64,000 bases of DNA from NCBI RefSeq assembly GCF_000425165.1, contig NZ_AULG01000027.1, positions 1-64,000 on the forward strand, given 5' to 3'. The notes under the pieces were generated by a model that was given only the letters and a program-made list of their open reading frames with translations, searched no databases and was not told where the DNA came from. Made by a program: the position numbers and the translations under genes. The stretch is from Photobacterium halotolerans DSM 18316 (GTDB lineage: Bacteria > Pseudomonadota > Gammaproteobacteria > Enterobacterales > Vibrionaceae). Below, piece after piece: positions 28,448 through 38,425 of the stretch (positions within the stretch are counted from its first letter, which is position 1; the number at the start of each line of letters is the position of its first letter).

Positions 28448-30061
28448 TTGTTACTCTCCCGTTCCAGCCTGCCCGGCCTGTTAAGCGCCGGGCTGATACT
28501 GCTTGTGGTCGGCGGGGCGCTCAGCGCGCTGCTGAGTCAGGCCACCGAACTGCAGCCGCTCAGCTTGTGGCAGGATCCTTACCTGCGTCATGTCACAGCC
28601 TTCAGCTTTCAACAGGCCCTGTTATCGACCCTGCTCAGTGTGATTCCGGCGATCCCTGTCGCTTACGCCCTGTCCCGGCGCCGTTTTCCGGGCCGGACGG
28701 TACTGCTCAGGTTATTTGCCATGACAGTGGTGCTGCCGGTACTGGTGGCGGTGTTTGGTCTGCTGGCTATTTATGGTAACAGCGGTTTGCTGGCCCAAGG
28801 ACTGGCCAGGCTGGACATGACCCTGCCGTTCAGCATTTACGGTCTCAACGGCATTCTGCTCGCCCATGTTTTCCTCAACCTGCCGCTGGCAAGCCGTTTA
28901 CTGCTGCAAAGCCTGGAAGGTATTCCGGCCGAACAGCATCAGCTTGCCGCCCATCTGGGTATGAAAGGCTGGCCGCTGTTCCGGCTGGTTGCCTGGCCGC
29001 GGCTGCGTCAGCAGTTGCCTCAGGTCGCCGGGCTGGTGTTCATGCTGTGCTTTACCAGCTTTGCGGTGATTATGTCGCTCGGTGGCGGCCCGAAAGCCAC
29101 CACGATCGAGCTGGCTATCTATCAGGCACTGAGATACGACTTTGATTTAGCCGCCGGTGCCATGCTGGCGTTATGGCAGATGCTGCTGTGCTGCTCGCTG
29201 GTGCTGCTCGGCCAGCGCTTTGCCAGACCGCTGTCCACGCTCAGCGGCCGGGTTCGCCAGGGGCATCCGAATTACCTCGACAGCCGCTCGGCCAGAGTGT
29301 GGGACGGATGCTGGATTGGCTTGGTGCTGCTGTTAGTTCTGCCGCCTATGCTGGCAGTACTGAGCGCCGGGCTCAACGCCCAGCTGCCGCAGCTGCTGAG
29401 CACCCCCGCCCTGTGGCAGGCGATCAGCCATTCATTGCAAATCGCGGCACTGGCCTGTGTTCTGGCACTGATCAGCGGGATCGCCATCCTCTGTGCCAGC
29501 CGTTACTGGCGGCTGCAGCGCTACCGTCTCTCTGCCGACGGGCTGGAGCTGATTGGCACCATTATTCTGGTCACACCCGGGCTGGTGATCAGCACAGGTC
29601 TGTTTTTGCTGCTGCGCGAATTCACCGACGTCTTTGCCTCGGCCTTCTGGGTGGTCGTGGCCGTCAATGCCCTGATGGCACTGCCTTATGTAATCAAAAC
29701 CCTGAGCCAGCCGATGCTGCATCTCGCCCAGCAATACAATCCGCTGTGTCAGAGTTTGGGCATGCGCGGCCTGTCGCGCCTGTATCTGGTGGAATGGCGG
29801 GCACTGCGCAAACCTATGGCCCAGGCGATGGCGATCAGCTTCGTGTTGTCGCTGGGCGATCTGGGTGCCATTGCGCTGTTCGGCAGCCAGGATTTTCAGA
29901 CCCTGCCCCTGTACCTGTTCCAGCTGATGGACAGCTATCAGATGGATGCCGCCGCCGTTGCCGCTCTGCTGCTGCTCTTGCTCAGCCTGGGCATTTTCAC
30001 TGTAGTGGAAAGCCTGTTATTGTCCCGATCTGCCTCGTCTGCCCGCACTGCTAACGGATAA
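28448..30061 (+). CDS. thiP: Thiamine ABC transporter, permease
   Basis: A 537-residue membrane protein formed by two fused permease halves, each with about six TM segments and an EAA loop: the first around LAAHLGMKGWPLFRLVAWPRLR, the second around CQSLGMRGLSRLYLVEWRALRK. This duplicated form is characteristic of ThiP (E. coli 536). It starts at a TTG (28448) with AGGACAG as ribosome binding site. It is between thiB (27 bases) and thiQ (3 bases). Confidence 0.95.
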   Translation: MLLSRSSLPGLLSAGLILLVVGGALSALLSQATELQPLSLWQDPYLRHVTAFSFQQALLSTLLSVIPAIPVAYALSRRRFPGRTVLLRLFAMTVVLPVLVAVFGLLAIYGNSGLLAQGLARLDMTLPFSIYGLNGILLAHVFLNLPLASRLLLQSLEGIPAEQHQLAAHLGMKGWPLFRLVAWPRLRQQLPQVAGLVFMLCFTSFAVIMSLGGGPKATTIELAIYQALRYDFDLAAGAMLALWQMLLCCSLVLLGQRFARPLSTLSGRVRQGHPNYLDSRSARVWDGCWIGLVLLLVLPPMLAVLSAGLNAQLPQLLSTPALWQAISHSLQIAALACVLALISGIAILCASRYWRLQRYRLSADGLELIGTIILVTPGLVISTGLFLLLREFTDVFASAFWVVVAVNALMALPYVIKTLSQPMLHLAQQYNPLCQSLGMRGLSRLYLVEWRALRKPMAQAMAISFVLSLGDLGAIALFGSQDFQTLPLYLFQLMDSYQMDAAAVAALLLLLLSLGIFTVVESLLLSRSASSARTANG

Positions 30062-30064
30062 CTT

Positions 30065-30790
30065 ATGACTTCACCTATGCTCTCTTTGTCTCAACTGAGC
30101 CATTGCTACCGTCACCATAACCAGGCGCCGATGCAGCTCAGCTTTGATCTGTCGGTCGCGCCGGGAGATATTCTGGCGGTGATCGGCCCCAGCGGGGCGG
30201 GCAAAAGTACCCTGCTGGCAATGATCGCCGGTTTTCTCAGGCCGGACAGCGGGGAGCTGAGGATCAACGGTGACGTAATCGACAAGCAGAATCCGGCCGA
30301 GCGGCCGCTGTCGATCCTGTTTCAGGATCACAACCTGTTTCCTCATCTGAGCGTGTTCGACAATATTGCCCTGGGTATCCATCCCGGGCTGCGCCTCAGC
30401 GCGGCTGACAAAGCATCAGTCAAAGACGCGGCAGAACGGGTCGGCATTGGCCGTTATCTGGATCGCTTGCCAGAGCAATTGTCTGGCGGTCAGAAACAGC
30501 GGGTGGCTGTGGCACGCTGCCTGGTCAGACACCGGCCGCTGCTGTTGCTCGATGAGCCGTTTTCCGCGCTGGATCCGGCGCTGCGACAAGAAATGCTGGA
30601 TCTGATCGCCAGTCTGGCCAAGGAAGCCGGGATCACTGTGCTGATGATCACCCACAGTCCGGACGATGCGCTGAAAATTGCCGATCACTGTGCTTTTGTC
30701 GAGCAGGGGGAAATCCGGGTATGCGGCCCCACCCAGCAAGTGCTGGGGGAGCCGGAAGATGAAAGATTAAGGAAGTACCTCGGGCGATGA
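30065..30790 (+). CDS. thiQ: Thiamine ABC transporter, ATPase
   Basis: A 241-residue ABC ATPase: Walker A GPSGAGKST (41-49), Q-loop FQDHNLFPHLSV, signature LSGGQKQRVAVARCL, Walker B LLLLDEPFSALDP, switch His in MITHSPDD. It energises ThiP for thiamine import. It follows thiP by 3 bases. A GATCCGCT/AGCGGATC palindrome (about 30801-30817) lies beyond the stop without a T-tract. Confidence 0.95.
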   Translation: MTSPMLSLSQLSHCYRHHNQAPMQLSFDLSVAPGDILAVIGPSGAGKSTLLAMIAGFLRPDSGELRINGDVIDKQNPAERPLSILFQDHNLFPHLSVFDNIALGIHPGLRLSAADKASVKDAAERVGIGRYLDRLPEQLSGGQKQRVAVARCLVRHRPLLLLDEPFSALDPALRQEMLDLIASLAKEAGITVLMITHSPDDALKIADHCAFVEQGEIRVCGPTQQVLGEPEDERLRKYLGR

Positions 30791-30827
30791 ATGCTTAAGA
30801 TCCGCTCAGCGGATCCCGCCCGGTTAA

Positions 30828-32204
30828 TTACAGATTTTCTTCAGCAAATTCCGCCAGACGGCTGCGCACCACACCATTGAGGTAGATATTGGCGCTGCCC
30901 TCGAAATTCTTAAATCGTTCAACGATATAGGTTAAGCCTGATGTCACAGGCGACAGGTAAGTGGAATCGATCTGCGCCAGGTTACCGGAACAGACCAGCT
31001 TAGTGCCCTCACCACAGCGGGTGATGATGGTCTTGATTTGTGAAGCCGTGAGGTTCTGACACTCATCCAGCAACACGAAAGCGTTCTGGATAGAGCGGCC
31101 GCGCATAAAGTTAATCGATTTGAACTGGATATTGGCTTTTTCGAAGATATATTTCATCGAACCGTCAGTGCAGACATCGTGCTTATGCAAGGCCTCCATG
31201 GTGTCTGTCACTGCCGCCAGCCAAGGCATCATTTTCTCTTCTTCCGTACCCGGCAGGAAACCGATAGATTCGGCAATGTCCGGGGTATTGCGGGTAACAA
31301 TGATCTTGTCGTACATGCCTTTTTCGATCACCAGCTCCAGGGCGGCAGCCATCGCGAGGATCGTCTTACCACACCCGGCCGGGCCGGTCAGGATCACCAG
31401 ATCGATATCAGGATCGAGCAGCGCGTCCATCGCCATGCCCTGATAGATGTTCTTCGGATGAATGCCCCATGCCTGGCGGTGCATCAGGCGCTCATGCCCC
31501 AGATCTTTCAGGGTGACCATTTCCCCGTCCAGACTCTGGATCCGGGCCGCGAAATCGGTATCTTCATCAATCAGGTACTGGTTGACGAAGGGGGATTCAA
31601 ACAGCTCTTGCGGCAGCGTATGCAAGGTCGAGCGGCCGCGTTTTTCAGAATGGCACTCACCCACACGCTCCCAGAAACTGGCCGGATAGCGGTGGAACCC
31701 TTTGGTCAGCAGGCTGACGTCATCAATCAGCTGATCTGACCGGTAATCGTCGACGTAAAACACCCCGGCGCCTTTGGCACGCAGGCGCATGTTGATGTCT
31801 TTAGTGATCAGCACCACCTTGCGCGGCGCATAATGATTCTGGAGGTAGAGCACCCCGTTGAGAATCCGGTTGTCACCGGCCTTGTCGGCAAAGGCATGCA
31901 CAGTTTCGTGAATTTCGTAATCGGCGAAAATCGCGATACGGCCTTTGTGGTCACCTTGCTCGGTCAGGGGGATCCCGGCTGAGATTTGTTCCGGTGTGGC
32001 ATCGTGGAAGATATCTTCGAGGGCGCGGATAGCAACACGGGCATCGCGGGCAACGTCGCGTTTGCTGTCTTTGATCCGGTCGAGCTCTTCCAGGACCGTC
32101 ATGGGAATCACTACGTCGTGCTCTTTGAAAGAGTAGATGGCGAGGGGTTCATGTAACAGGATGTTGGTATCAAGTACAAAGACTTTCCTATCAGCATCGT
32201 CCAT
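30828..32204 (-). CDS. PhoH-family protein with N-terminal PIN domain
   Basis: A 458-residue protein with an N-terminal PIN domain (KVFVLDTNILLHEPLAIY, acidic residues in VLEELDRIK and DNRILNGVLYL) fused to a PhoH-type ATPase (ILTGPAGCGKTILAMAAALEL as Walker A, NAFVLLDECQNLTASQIKTII as Walker B). Such PhoH2/YlaK-like proteins have been described as RNA helicase/nucleases; a role in stress-related RNA decay is inferred. I chose the ATG at 32204, with AAGGAG 7 bases upstream; the frame extends upstream without support. It converges with thiQ and is divergent from rapA. Confidence 0.92.
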   Translation of the reverse strand: MDDADRKVFVLDTNILLHEPLAIYSFKEHDVVIPMTVLEELDRIKDSKRDVARDARVAIRALEDIFHDATPEQISAGIPLTEQGDHKGRIAIFADYEIHETVHAFADKAGDNRILNGVLYLQNHYAPRKVVLITKDINMRLRAKGAGVFYVDDYRSDQLIDDVSLLTKGFHRYPASFWERVGECHSEKRGRSTLHTLPQELFESPFVNQYLIDEDTDFAARIQSLDGEMVTLKDLGHERLMHRQAWGIHPKNIYQGMAMDALLDPDIDLVILTGPAGCGKTILAMAAALELVIEKGMYDKIIVTRNTPDIAESIGFLPGTEEEKMMPWLAAVTDTMEALHKHDVCTDGSMKYIFEKANIQFKSINFMRGRSIQNAFVLLDECQNLTASQIKTIITRCGEGTKLVCSGNLAQIDSTYLSPVTSGLTYIVERFKNFEGSANIYLNGVVRSRLAEFAEENL

Positions 32205-32491
32205 AGACGTCTCCTTGTTCACCTGAAATAGCCATTGGCAAAGGCTATCATTAATAAGCCTAAACCCGCTTTTCATTAATGACCGCAAAAAATGAAAATA
32301 TTGTGACAATTTTCTCACTTGATGGGTCCATCACTTAGCTCGTGACCTGGCTCCCATCATGCAGTACCATTAGCCCCCTTTTTTGCCGGCGCCATTTGTG
32401 GCTTACACTTAATTTCAGTGTAGTTGATATATTCATCGTCGCCGGGATCCAATTCTCCTTGATTTCAAATATTTAGAAGGTTTTGTCCACT

Positions 32492-35407
32492 ATGCCATTT
32501 GCTTTGGGTCAACGCTGGATCAGTGACACGGAAAGTGATTTAGGGTTAGGAACCGTGGTCGCCATGGATGCGCGTACTGTCACCCTTATGTTTGCCGCCA
32601 GCGAAGAGAATCGCGTATATGCCCGCCATGATGCCCCTGTCACCCGTGTGATGTTCAACGCCGGTGATGTGACTGAAAGCCAGGAAGGCTGGTCGCTCAG
32701 GGTCGAGCAAGTGGAAGAACAACAAGGGGTGCTGACCTATATCGGCACCCGCACCGATACCGGGGAAGAAAATGTATCGCTGCGCGAGATCTTCCTCAGC
32801 AACCAGATCCGTTTTAACAAGCCGCAGGACAAGCTGTTCGCCGGTCAGATTGACCGCATGGACCGTTTCGTCCTGCGCTACCGCGCCCTGAAAAACCAGC
32901 ACCAGCAGCACAAGAGCCCGTTGCGCGGCTTGTGCGGGATGCGTGCCGGCCTGATCCCGCACCAGTTGTTCATTGCTCATGAAGTGGGCCGCCGTTTTGC
33001 CCCCCGTGTCCTGCTGGCCGACGAAGTGGGTCTGGGGAAAACCATTGAAGCCGGGATGATCATCCACCAGCAGGTGCTGGCAGGACGTGCCGAGCGTATT
33101 CTGATCCTGGTGCCGGAAACCCTGCAGCATCAGTGGCTGGTTGAGATGATGCGCCGCTTCAATCTGTATTTCTCTATCTTCGATGAAGAGCGCTGTGTCG
33201 AGGCGATTGCCGATGCGGCCAATCCGTTTGAGACCGCGCAATACGTGCTGTGCTCACTGGATTTTCTGCGCAAGAGCCGCCGCCGTTTCGAACAGGCGCT
33301 GGACGCCGACTGGGATCTGCTGGTAGTCGATGAAGCCCACCACCTGGTGTGGAGTGAAGAGGCGCCAAGCCGTGAGTACCAGGTGGTGGAAGCCCTGGCC
33401 GAGAAAACCCCGGGCTGCCTGCTGCTGACAGCCACCCCGGATCAGCTGGGCCATCAGAGCCACTTCGCCCGCCTGCGCCTGCTCGACCCGGATCGCTTCT
33501 ACGATTACGAGGCCTTTCTCGATGAAGAGCGCCAGTATGCTCCGGTCGCCGATGCGGTGTCAGATCTGCTGGCCGGCAAAAAACTGGACGACGACAGCCG
33601 CGCGACACTGATCAATCTGCTGCCTGAGCAGGACATTGCCCCGCTGCTGGACACCCTGACCACCCAGGGCGACGAACACGCTCAGCATGCCGCGCGTCAG
33701 GAGCTGGTCGACAACCTGATGGACCGCCACGGCACCGGTCGTGTGCTGTTCCGTAATACCCGCGCGGCCGTGCAGGGTTTTCCTCAGCGTCACCTCAATC
33801 TGTACCCGCTGGCGATGCCGTCGCAGTACAGCACGGCCATGCGTGTCGCCGGCATGATGATGGGGAAAATCAGCGAAGAACAAAAAGTGCTCAAGCTGCT
33901 GTATCCGGAAGATATTTATCAGGAATTTGAAGGCGAATCGGCCACCTGGTGGAACTTCGACCCGCGGGTGAGCTGGCTGCTGGATTTCCTCAAAGCCAAC
34001 CGCAATGAAAAAGTGCTGGTGATCTGCTCCCGCGCGCAAACCGCGCTCAATCTGGAGCAGGCACTGCGCGAAAAAGAAGGCATCCGCGCCACTGTGTTCC
34101 ACGAAGGCATGTCGATTCTCGACCGCGACAAAGCGGCCGCTTACTTCGCTCAGACAGAAGACGGCGCACAGGTGCTGCTGTGTTCAGAAATCGGCTCTGA
34201 AGGCCGCAATTTCCAGTTTGCCAACCAGCTGGTGATGTTCGATCTGCCCAACAACCCGGATCTGCTGGAACAGCGTATCGGCCGACTGGACCGCATCGGC
34301 CAGCAACGGGATATCGAGATCCATGTCCCGCATCTGCAGGGCACCTCGCAGGCGCTGCTGGCGCACTGGTATAACGAGGGGCTGAATGCCTTTGAAGAAA
34401 CCTGCCCGACAGGCCGTGCGGTGTATGAAGCGATTCAGCCGCAGCTGATCACCCTGCTGGCCAGTGAAAACCACAGTGCTGAGGCGCTGGACTCGCTGAT
34501 CGCCGACAGTGCCCGCATGCACACTGAGCTCAAGAGCAAAATGGAGCAGGGCCGCGACCGTCTGCTGGAGATCCATTCCAACGGTGGCGATGCCGCCCGA
34601 GAGCTGGTCGAGCAGATTGCCGCCAAAGACGGCGACACCAATCTGGTGACCTTCGCGCTGGGCCTGTTTGATACCGTGGGCCTCAATCAGGATGACAGAG
34701 GCGAAAACGCCCTGGTGATCACCCCGTCTGAACACATGCTGGTAGCGAGTTTCCCGGGTTTGCCGCAGGATGGCTGTACCATTACCTTTGACCGTGATAC
34801 CGCGCTGTCACGCGAAGACATGCACTTTATCAGCTGGGAACACCCTATGATTCAGGGCGGGATTGACCTGCTGCTGTCGGAAGGTGTCGGCACCACAGCG
34901 GTGTCTTTGCTCAAGAACAAGGCACTGCCCGCCGGCACGTTGCTGCTGGAACTGGTGTACGTGGTCGATGCCCAGGCACCTAAGCAATCCGGGATCGGCC
35001 GCTTCCTGCCGCACACGCCTATCCGTATCCTGCTGGATGCCAAAGGCAACAACCTGTCGGATAAGGTCGAGTTCGAAGGCTTCAACCGCCAGCTGAGTCC
35101 GGTCAACCGCCATCTGGGCAGTAAACTGGTAAATTCGGTGCAGAGAGACATCCATGCCCTGATTGCTGCCGGTGATCAGCTGATCGAACCTGAGCTGGCC
35201 AAAGTGCGTCAGGCGGCGCAGCAGGAGATGGAAAGCACTTTAGGTGCCGAGCTGGCCCGTCTGCAGGCCCTGAAATCGGTCAACCCTAACATCCGGGACG
35301 ATGAGCTGGAATTGCTGCAAAGCCAGATTCAGGATCTGACCGCTTACATCAGCAAAGCCCAGATTCAGCTCGATTCGCTGCGTGTCATCGCCGTCAGCCA
35401 TAACTGA
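32492..35407 (+). CDS. rapA: RNA polymerase recycling ATPase RapA
   Basis: A 971-residue Swi2/Snf2-family ATPase that recycles RNA polymerase after termination. The N-terminal Tudor-like domains begin [20 protein letters not shown]; motif I is [15 protein letters not shown], motif II VVDEAHH, and the C-terminal helicase lobe has [13 protein letters not shown] and [11 protein letters not shown]. The length matches E. coli RapA (968). ATG at 32492 is preferred; a TTG three codons earlier is in frame. AGAAGG lies 12 bases upstream. Monocistronic; rluA follows 90 bases later. Confidence 0.97.
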   Translation: MPFALGQRWISDTESDLGLGTVVAMDARTVTLMFAASEENRVYARHDAPVTRVMFNAGDVTESQEGWSLRVEQVEEQQGVLTYIGTRTDTGEENVSLREIFLSNQIRFNKPQDKLFAGQIDRMDRFVLRYRALKNQHQQHKSPLRGLCGMRAGLIPHQLFIAHEVGRRFAPRVLLADEVGLGKTIEAGMIIHQQVLAGRAERILILVPETLQHQWLVEMMRRFNLYFSIFDEERCVEAIADAANPFETAQYVLCSLDFLRKSRRRFEQALDADWDLLVVDEAHHLVWSEEAPSREYQVVEALAEKTPGCLLLTATPDQLGHQSHFARLRLLDPDRFYDYEAFLDEERQYAPVADAVSDLLAGKKLDDDSRATLINLLPEQDIAPLLDTLTTQGDEHAQHAARQELVDNLMDRHGTGRVLFRNTRAAVQGFPQRHLNLYPLAMPSQYSTAMRVAGMMMGKISEEQKVLKLLYPEDIYQEFEGESATWWNFDPRVSWLLDFLKANRNEKVLVICSRAQTALNLEQALREKEGIRATVFHEGMSILDRDKAAAYFAQTEDGAQVLLCSEIGSEGRNFQFANQLVMFDLPNNPDLLEQRIGRLDRIGQQRDIEIHVPHLQGTSQALLAHWYNEGLNAFEETCPTGRAVYEAIQPQLITLLASENHSAEALDSLIADSARMHTELKSKMEQGRDRLLEIHSNGGDAARELVEQIAAKDGDTNLVTFALGLFDTVGLNQDDRGENALVITPSEHMLVASFPGLPQDGCTITFDRDTALSREDMHFISWEHPMIQGGIDLLLSEGVGTTAVSLLKNKALPAGTLLLELVYVVDAQAPKQSGIGRFLPHTPIRILLDAKGNNLSDKVEFEGFNRQLSPVNRHLGSKLVNSVQRDIHALIAAGDQLIEPELAKVRQAAQQEMESTLGAELARLQALKSVNPNIRDDELELLQSQIQDLTAYISKAQIQLDSLRVIAVSHN

Positions 35408-35497
35408 TACAGGCACTATCCGGGCGGTAGGTACTCCCTGCCGCCCTGTGTTACCATTTCGCCGCTGCCTGTGCATACAACCTGAGATAGCCCGAAC

Positions 35498-36190
35498 ATG
35501 AACCCCTTACCACAGCTGGACTATAACCCGCCTACCGATCCCTGGCTGGATGTGCTGTATGTCGACCGCGATATCATAGCCGTCAACAAACCTTCCGGTC
35601 TGCTGTCAAATCCCGGCCGCGATCCGGCGCATGCCGACAGCGTGTTTAACCGCGTGCTGGCCGAGCATCCCAAAGCGCAGATTGTGCATCGTCTGGACAT
35701 GGCCACTTCCGGGCTGATCATACTGTCGCTCAACAAGGATGCCGAACGGCACCTCAAAGCCCAGTTCCGCGACCGTCAGACCGAAAAAGTCTATTACGCC
35801 CGTATCTGGGGCACACCGGAACAGCCAAGCGGCACCATAGATCTGCCGCTGATTTGCGACTGGCCCAACCGCCCGATGCAGAAAGTCTGTTTTGAGCACG
35901 GCAAACCCTCGGTGACCCATTATGAGGTGATTGCCAGTGACGGCCAGAGCAGCTTAGTCAGACTGCGCCCGGTCACAGGACGCTCTCATCAGCTTCGCGT
36001 CCACATGCTGGCGCTGGGCCACCCGATCCTGGGCGATGGTTTCTATGCCCATGATCAAGCCAAAGCACTGGCCCCCCGCCTGCAACTGCACGCGGCGGAA
36101 CTGAGCTTTTTCCACCCCTACAGCAACGAAGCCCGTCATGTGTTCGCACCGTGCGAATTCTATCCCGACGCGCCTGAGCGGACGCTGTAA
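35498..36190 (+). CDS. rluA: Dual-specificity pseudouridine synthase (23S U746 / tRNA U32)
   Basis: A 230-residue RluA-family pseudouridine synthase. The catalytic Asp is D67 in HRLDMATSGL; other motifs are DRDIIAVNKPSGLLSNPG near the start and RLRPVTGRSHQLRVHMLALGHPILGD near the end. The short length without an S4 domain and the position directly after rapA match RluA, which modifies U746 of 23S rRNA and U32 of several tRNAs. It is 90 bases downstream of rapA. Confidence 0.95.
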   Translation: MNPLPQLDYNPPTDPWLDVLYVDRDIIAVNKPSGLLSNPGRDPAHADSVFNRVLAEHPKAQIVHRLDMATSGLIILSLNKDAERHLKAQFRDRQTEKVYYARIWGTPEQPSGTIDLPLICDWPNRPMQKVCFEHGKPSVTHYEVIASDGQSSLVRLRPVTGRSHQLRVHMLALGHPILGDGFYAHDQAKALAPRLQLHAAELSFFHPYSNEARHVFAPCEFYPDAPERTL

Positions 36191-36309
36191 AGCACAACCG
36201 GCCTTCCCTGCCGACCTCTGAGTCGGCAGCTTGGTTCGCCCGGCTTGCAGCCTGCCCCTCGCTGGTGTTTACTGTGTGCCATCAACCACAGCATCAGCAG
36301 GGAGCCGTG

Positions 36310-37263
36310 ATGCACCAGATAGTTTTTCTCGATCGCGATACCATCCCCCATCAGATCACCCTGCCCCGCCCGGCCTTTGCGCACCACTGGCAGGAATACC
36401 CGACCACCTCTTCGGCGCAGCTTGTTGAACGGCTGCAACAGGCCACCATCGCCATCACCAATAAAGTGGTGCTCAATGCCGATACACTGCGTCAGTTACC
36501 GCAGCTGAAAATGATCGCCATTGCCGCCACAGGCACCAATAATGTCGATCTGGACTACTGCCGCGAGCACGGCATAGTGGTCAGTAACATTCGCGGTTAT
36601 GCCACCGGCTCGGTGCCGGAGCATGTCATTGCCATGCTGTTTGCGCTCAAACGCAACCTGTTCGCGTACCACAAAGATATTCAGGCCGGCGTCTGGCAGG
36701 AGAAGAAACAGTTTTGTTTTTTCAGCCACCCGATTGGCGATGTGGCCGGCAGCACGCTGGGGGTGATCGGCAGCGGCAGCCTGGGACAGGCGGTCGCCCG
36801 GCTGGCGGCAGCGATTGGCATGAAAGTCGTGTTTGCCGAGCGCAAAGGTGCCAGCCAGTGTCGCGCGGGCTACCTGCCTTTTGAGCAGGTGCTGCAAACC
36901 GCCGATGCGATTACGCTGCACTGTCCGCTCAGCGAGGAAACGACAAATTTGATTGCGGCACCAGAGCTGGCACACATGAAGCCCGGCAGCCTGCTGATCA
37001 ATACCGGCCGCGGCGGGCTGGTTAACGAAGAGGATTTGGTTGAGGCGCTGCGATCCGGCCACCTGGGCGGTGCCGGGTGCGATGTGTTTACCCGGGAGCC
37101 CGCCGACGCGTCTAACCCGCTGCTGGCCAACGCCGCCTTGCCCAACCTGCTGCTGACACCCCATGTGGCCTGGGGGGCGGACTCGGCCATTCAGACGCTG
37201 GCCAATCAGCTGATCGACAACCTGGAAGGCTTTGCCGCCGGCCGCCCTCAGCACTGTGTCTGA
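36310..37263 (+). CDS. D-2-hydroxyacid dehydrogenase
   Basis: A 317-residue NAD(P)-dependent dehydrogenase of the D-isomer-specific 2-hydroxyacid family. AATGTNNVDLDYCREHGIVVSN and the Rossmann loop GVIGSGSLGQAVARLAAAIG are followed by the catalytic Arg in PGSLLINTGRGGLVNEEDL, an acidic residue in DVFTREPAD and the catalytic His in LLTPHVAW. The overall pattern is closest to hydroxypyruvate/glycerate dehydrogenases, but the substrate is inferred. ATG at 36310 is chosen with GGGAGCC 4 bases upstream. It converges with djlA. Confidence 0.9.
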   Translation: MHQIVFLDRDTIPHQITLPRPAFAHHWQEYPTTSSAQLVERLQQATIAITNKVVLNADTLRQLPQLKMIAIAATGTNNVDLDYCREHGIVVSNIRGYATGSVPEHVIAMLFALKRNLFAYHKDIQAGVWQEKKQFCFFSHPIGDVAGSTLGVIGSGSLGQAVARLAAAIGMKVVFAERKGASQCRAGYLPFEQVLQTADAITLHCPLSEETTNLIAAPELAHMKPGSLLINTGRGGLVNEEDLVEALRSGHLGGAGCDVFTREPADASNPLLANAALPNLLLTPHVAWGADSAIQTLANQLIDNLEGFAAGRPQHCV

Positions 37264-37281
37264 GGGCCTTGGCCCTTATTT
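37263..37281 (+). terminator. Short hairpin between convergent genes
   Basis: AGGGCC-TT-GGCCCT followed by TATTT directly after the dehydrogenase stop. The 2-base loop and poor T-tract make it a weak candidate. Confidence 0.4.
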
Positions 37282-38130
37282 AAAGCCTTTTTCTTTTTTT
37301 ATCAGCTCGTAAGCTGCCGTCAGTTCCTGGGCTTTCTGCTTCGCCAGCTCCATCATCTCTGGCGGTAAGCCTTTGGCCGCCAGTTTGTCCGGATGGTGCT
37401 CGTTCATCAGTTTACGGTAAGCACGTTTCAGATCTTTCGGATTGGCTTCTTTTGCTACCCCCAGCAGTTCATACGCATCACTGAGCTGATCCCGGGTTGG
37501 CGCCTGTCGAAAACCGCCCTGCTGTTGCTGTGACTGCTGGCGATAAAAACCGCCCCCCTGCTGAAAACGAAACGCCGCTTCTTGCATATGCAGACGCCTT
37601 TCCAGCTGCTGATCGGAAAAACCCAGCGCACGGCCAATCACGAACAGTAACTGGCGCTCTTTCGGATGCAGGCTGCCGTCGGCAAACGCGGCCTGGATCT
37701 GCAATTCGAGAAAAAACTGCAGCAAATCGAGCCGGCCCGTCCCTTGCTGACGCACCCGGGTCAGCACCTCCTGAAGGGGAAAATCTTCTGATTTACCATC
37801 GCGGAAAGCTTCCTGAGCCAGCCGGCGTGCTTCGCCGTGCAGTTGCATGCGGTCCATAATGGCACTGGCAACACGAATTTCCTCCAGGGTCACCCGGCCT
37901 TTCGCTTTGGCCATATGGCCCATCACCGCAAACGCCGCATGAAAAAACGCCGCCTGACGTTCATGCTGATCAGCCTGACCCTGGCTAAATCGGCCAAAAC
38001 TGCCACCCTGATACACACCGGCACGCGCCCGATCGAACTTATGACCCAAAAAGATGCCTAATAACAACCCGATAGGTCCACCAAGAAGGAAACCAAAAAA
38101 TGCCCCTAAAATCTTGCCCAACACCTGCAT
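37276..38130 (-). CDS. djlA: Membrane-anchored J-domain co-chaperone DjlA
   Basis: A 284-residue type III DnaJ-like co-chaperone for DnaK. The N-terminal glycine-rich membrane segment is LGKILGAFFGFLLGGPIGLLLGIFLGH; a TerB-like helical domain occupies about 50-175; a Gln/Gly-rich linker follows; the C-terminal J domain has DAYELLGVAKEANPKDLKRAYRKL and the HPD motif in MNEHHPDKL. The length fits E. coli DjlA (271). It is divergent from lptD across 295 bases, as in E. coli. Confidence 0.96.
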   Translation of the reverse strand: MQVLGKILGAFFGFLLGGPIGLLLGIFLGHKFDRARAGVYQGGSFGRFSQGQADQHERQAAFFHAAFAVMGHMAKAKGRVTLEEIRVASAIMDRMQLHGEARRLAQEAFRDGKSEDFPLQEVLTRVRQQGTGRLDLLQFFLELQIQAAFADGSLHPKERQLLFVIGRALGFSDQQLERRLHMQEAAFRFQQGGGFYRQQSQQQQGGFRQAPTRDQLSDAYELLGVAKEANPKDLKRAYRKLMNEHHPDKLAAKGLPPEMMELAKQKAQELTAAYELIKKEKGFK

Positions 38131-38425
38131 GTTATACTCTCTGGTAATTTGCTAAATTGTGCCCACGAATGCCGTCTAGTCTTACGAAAAGAGATAGGTT
38201 TATCAGCGTGACTTGCTGCCATAAAGCACAGCGCCGTCTGATAAAGACCTCGCGGCATAATAGCAGAAAAAACAATAATGAATTTATCCGGTCCGATGAA
38301 TACAGGGTCCCACAGAGATGCCGATAAGCAGAAATTGCTTTATCATAGCAGCCTTTATTGCGGGGACGGCAGGGCCGGTCTGGACACCTTTGCGCTATAT
38401 CATGAACACAGGAAATTAAATCTCA

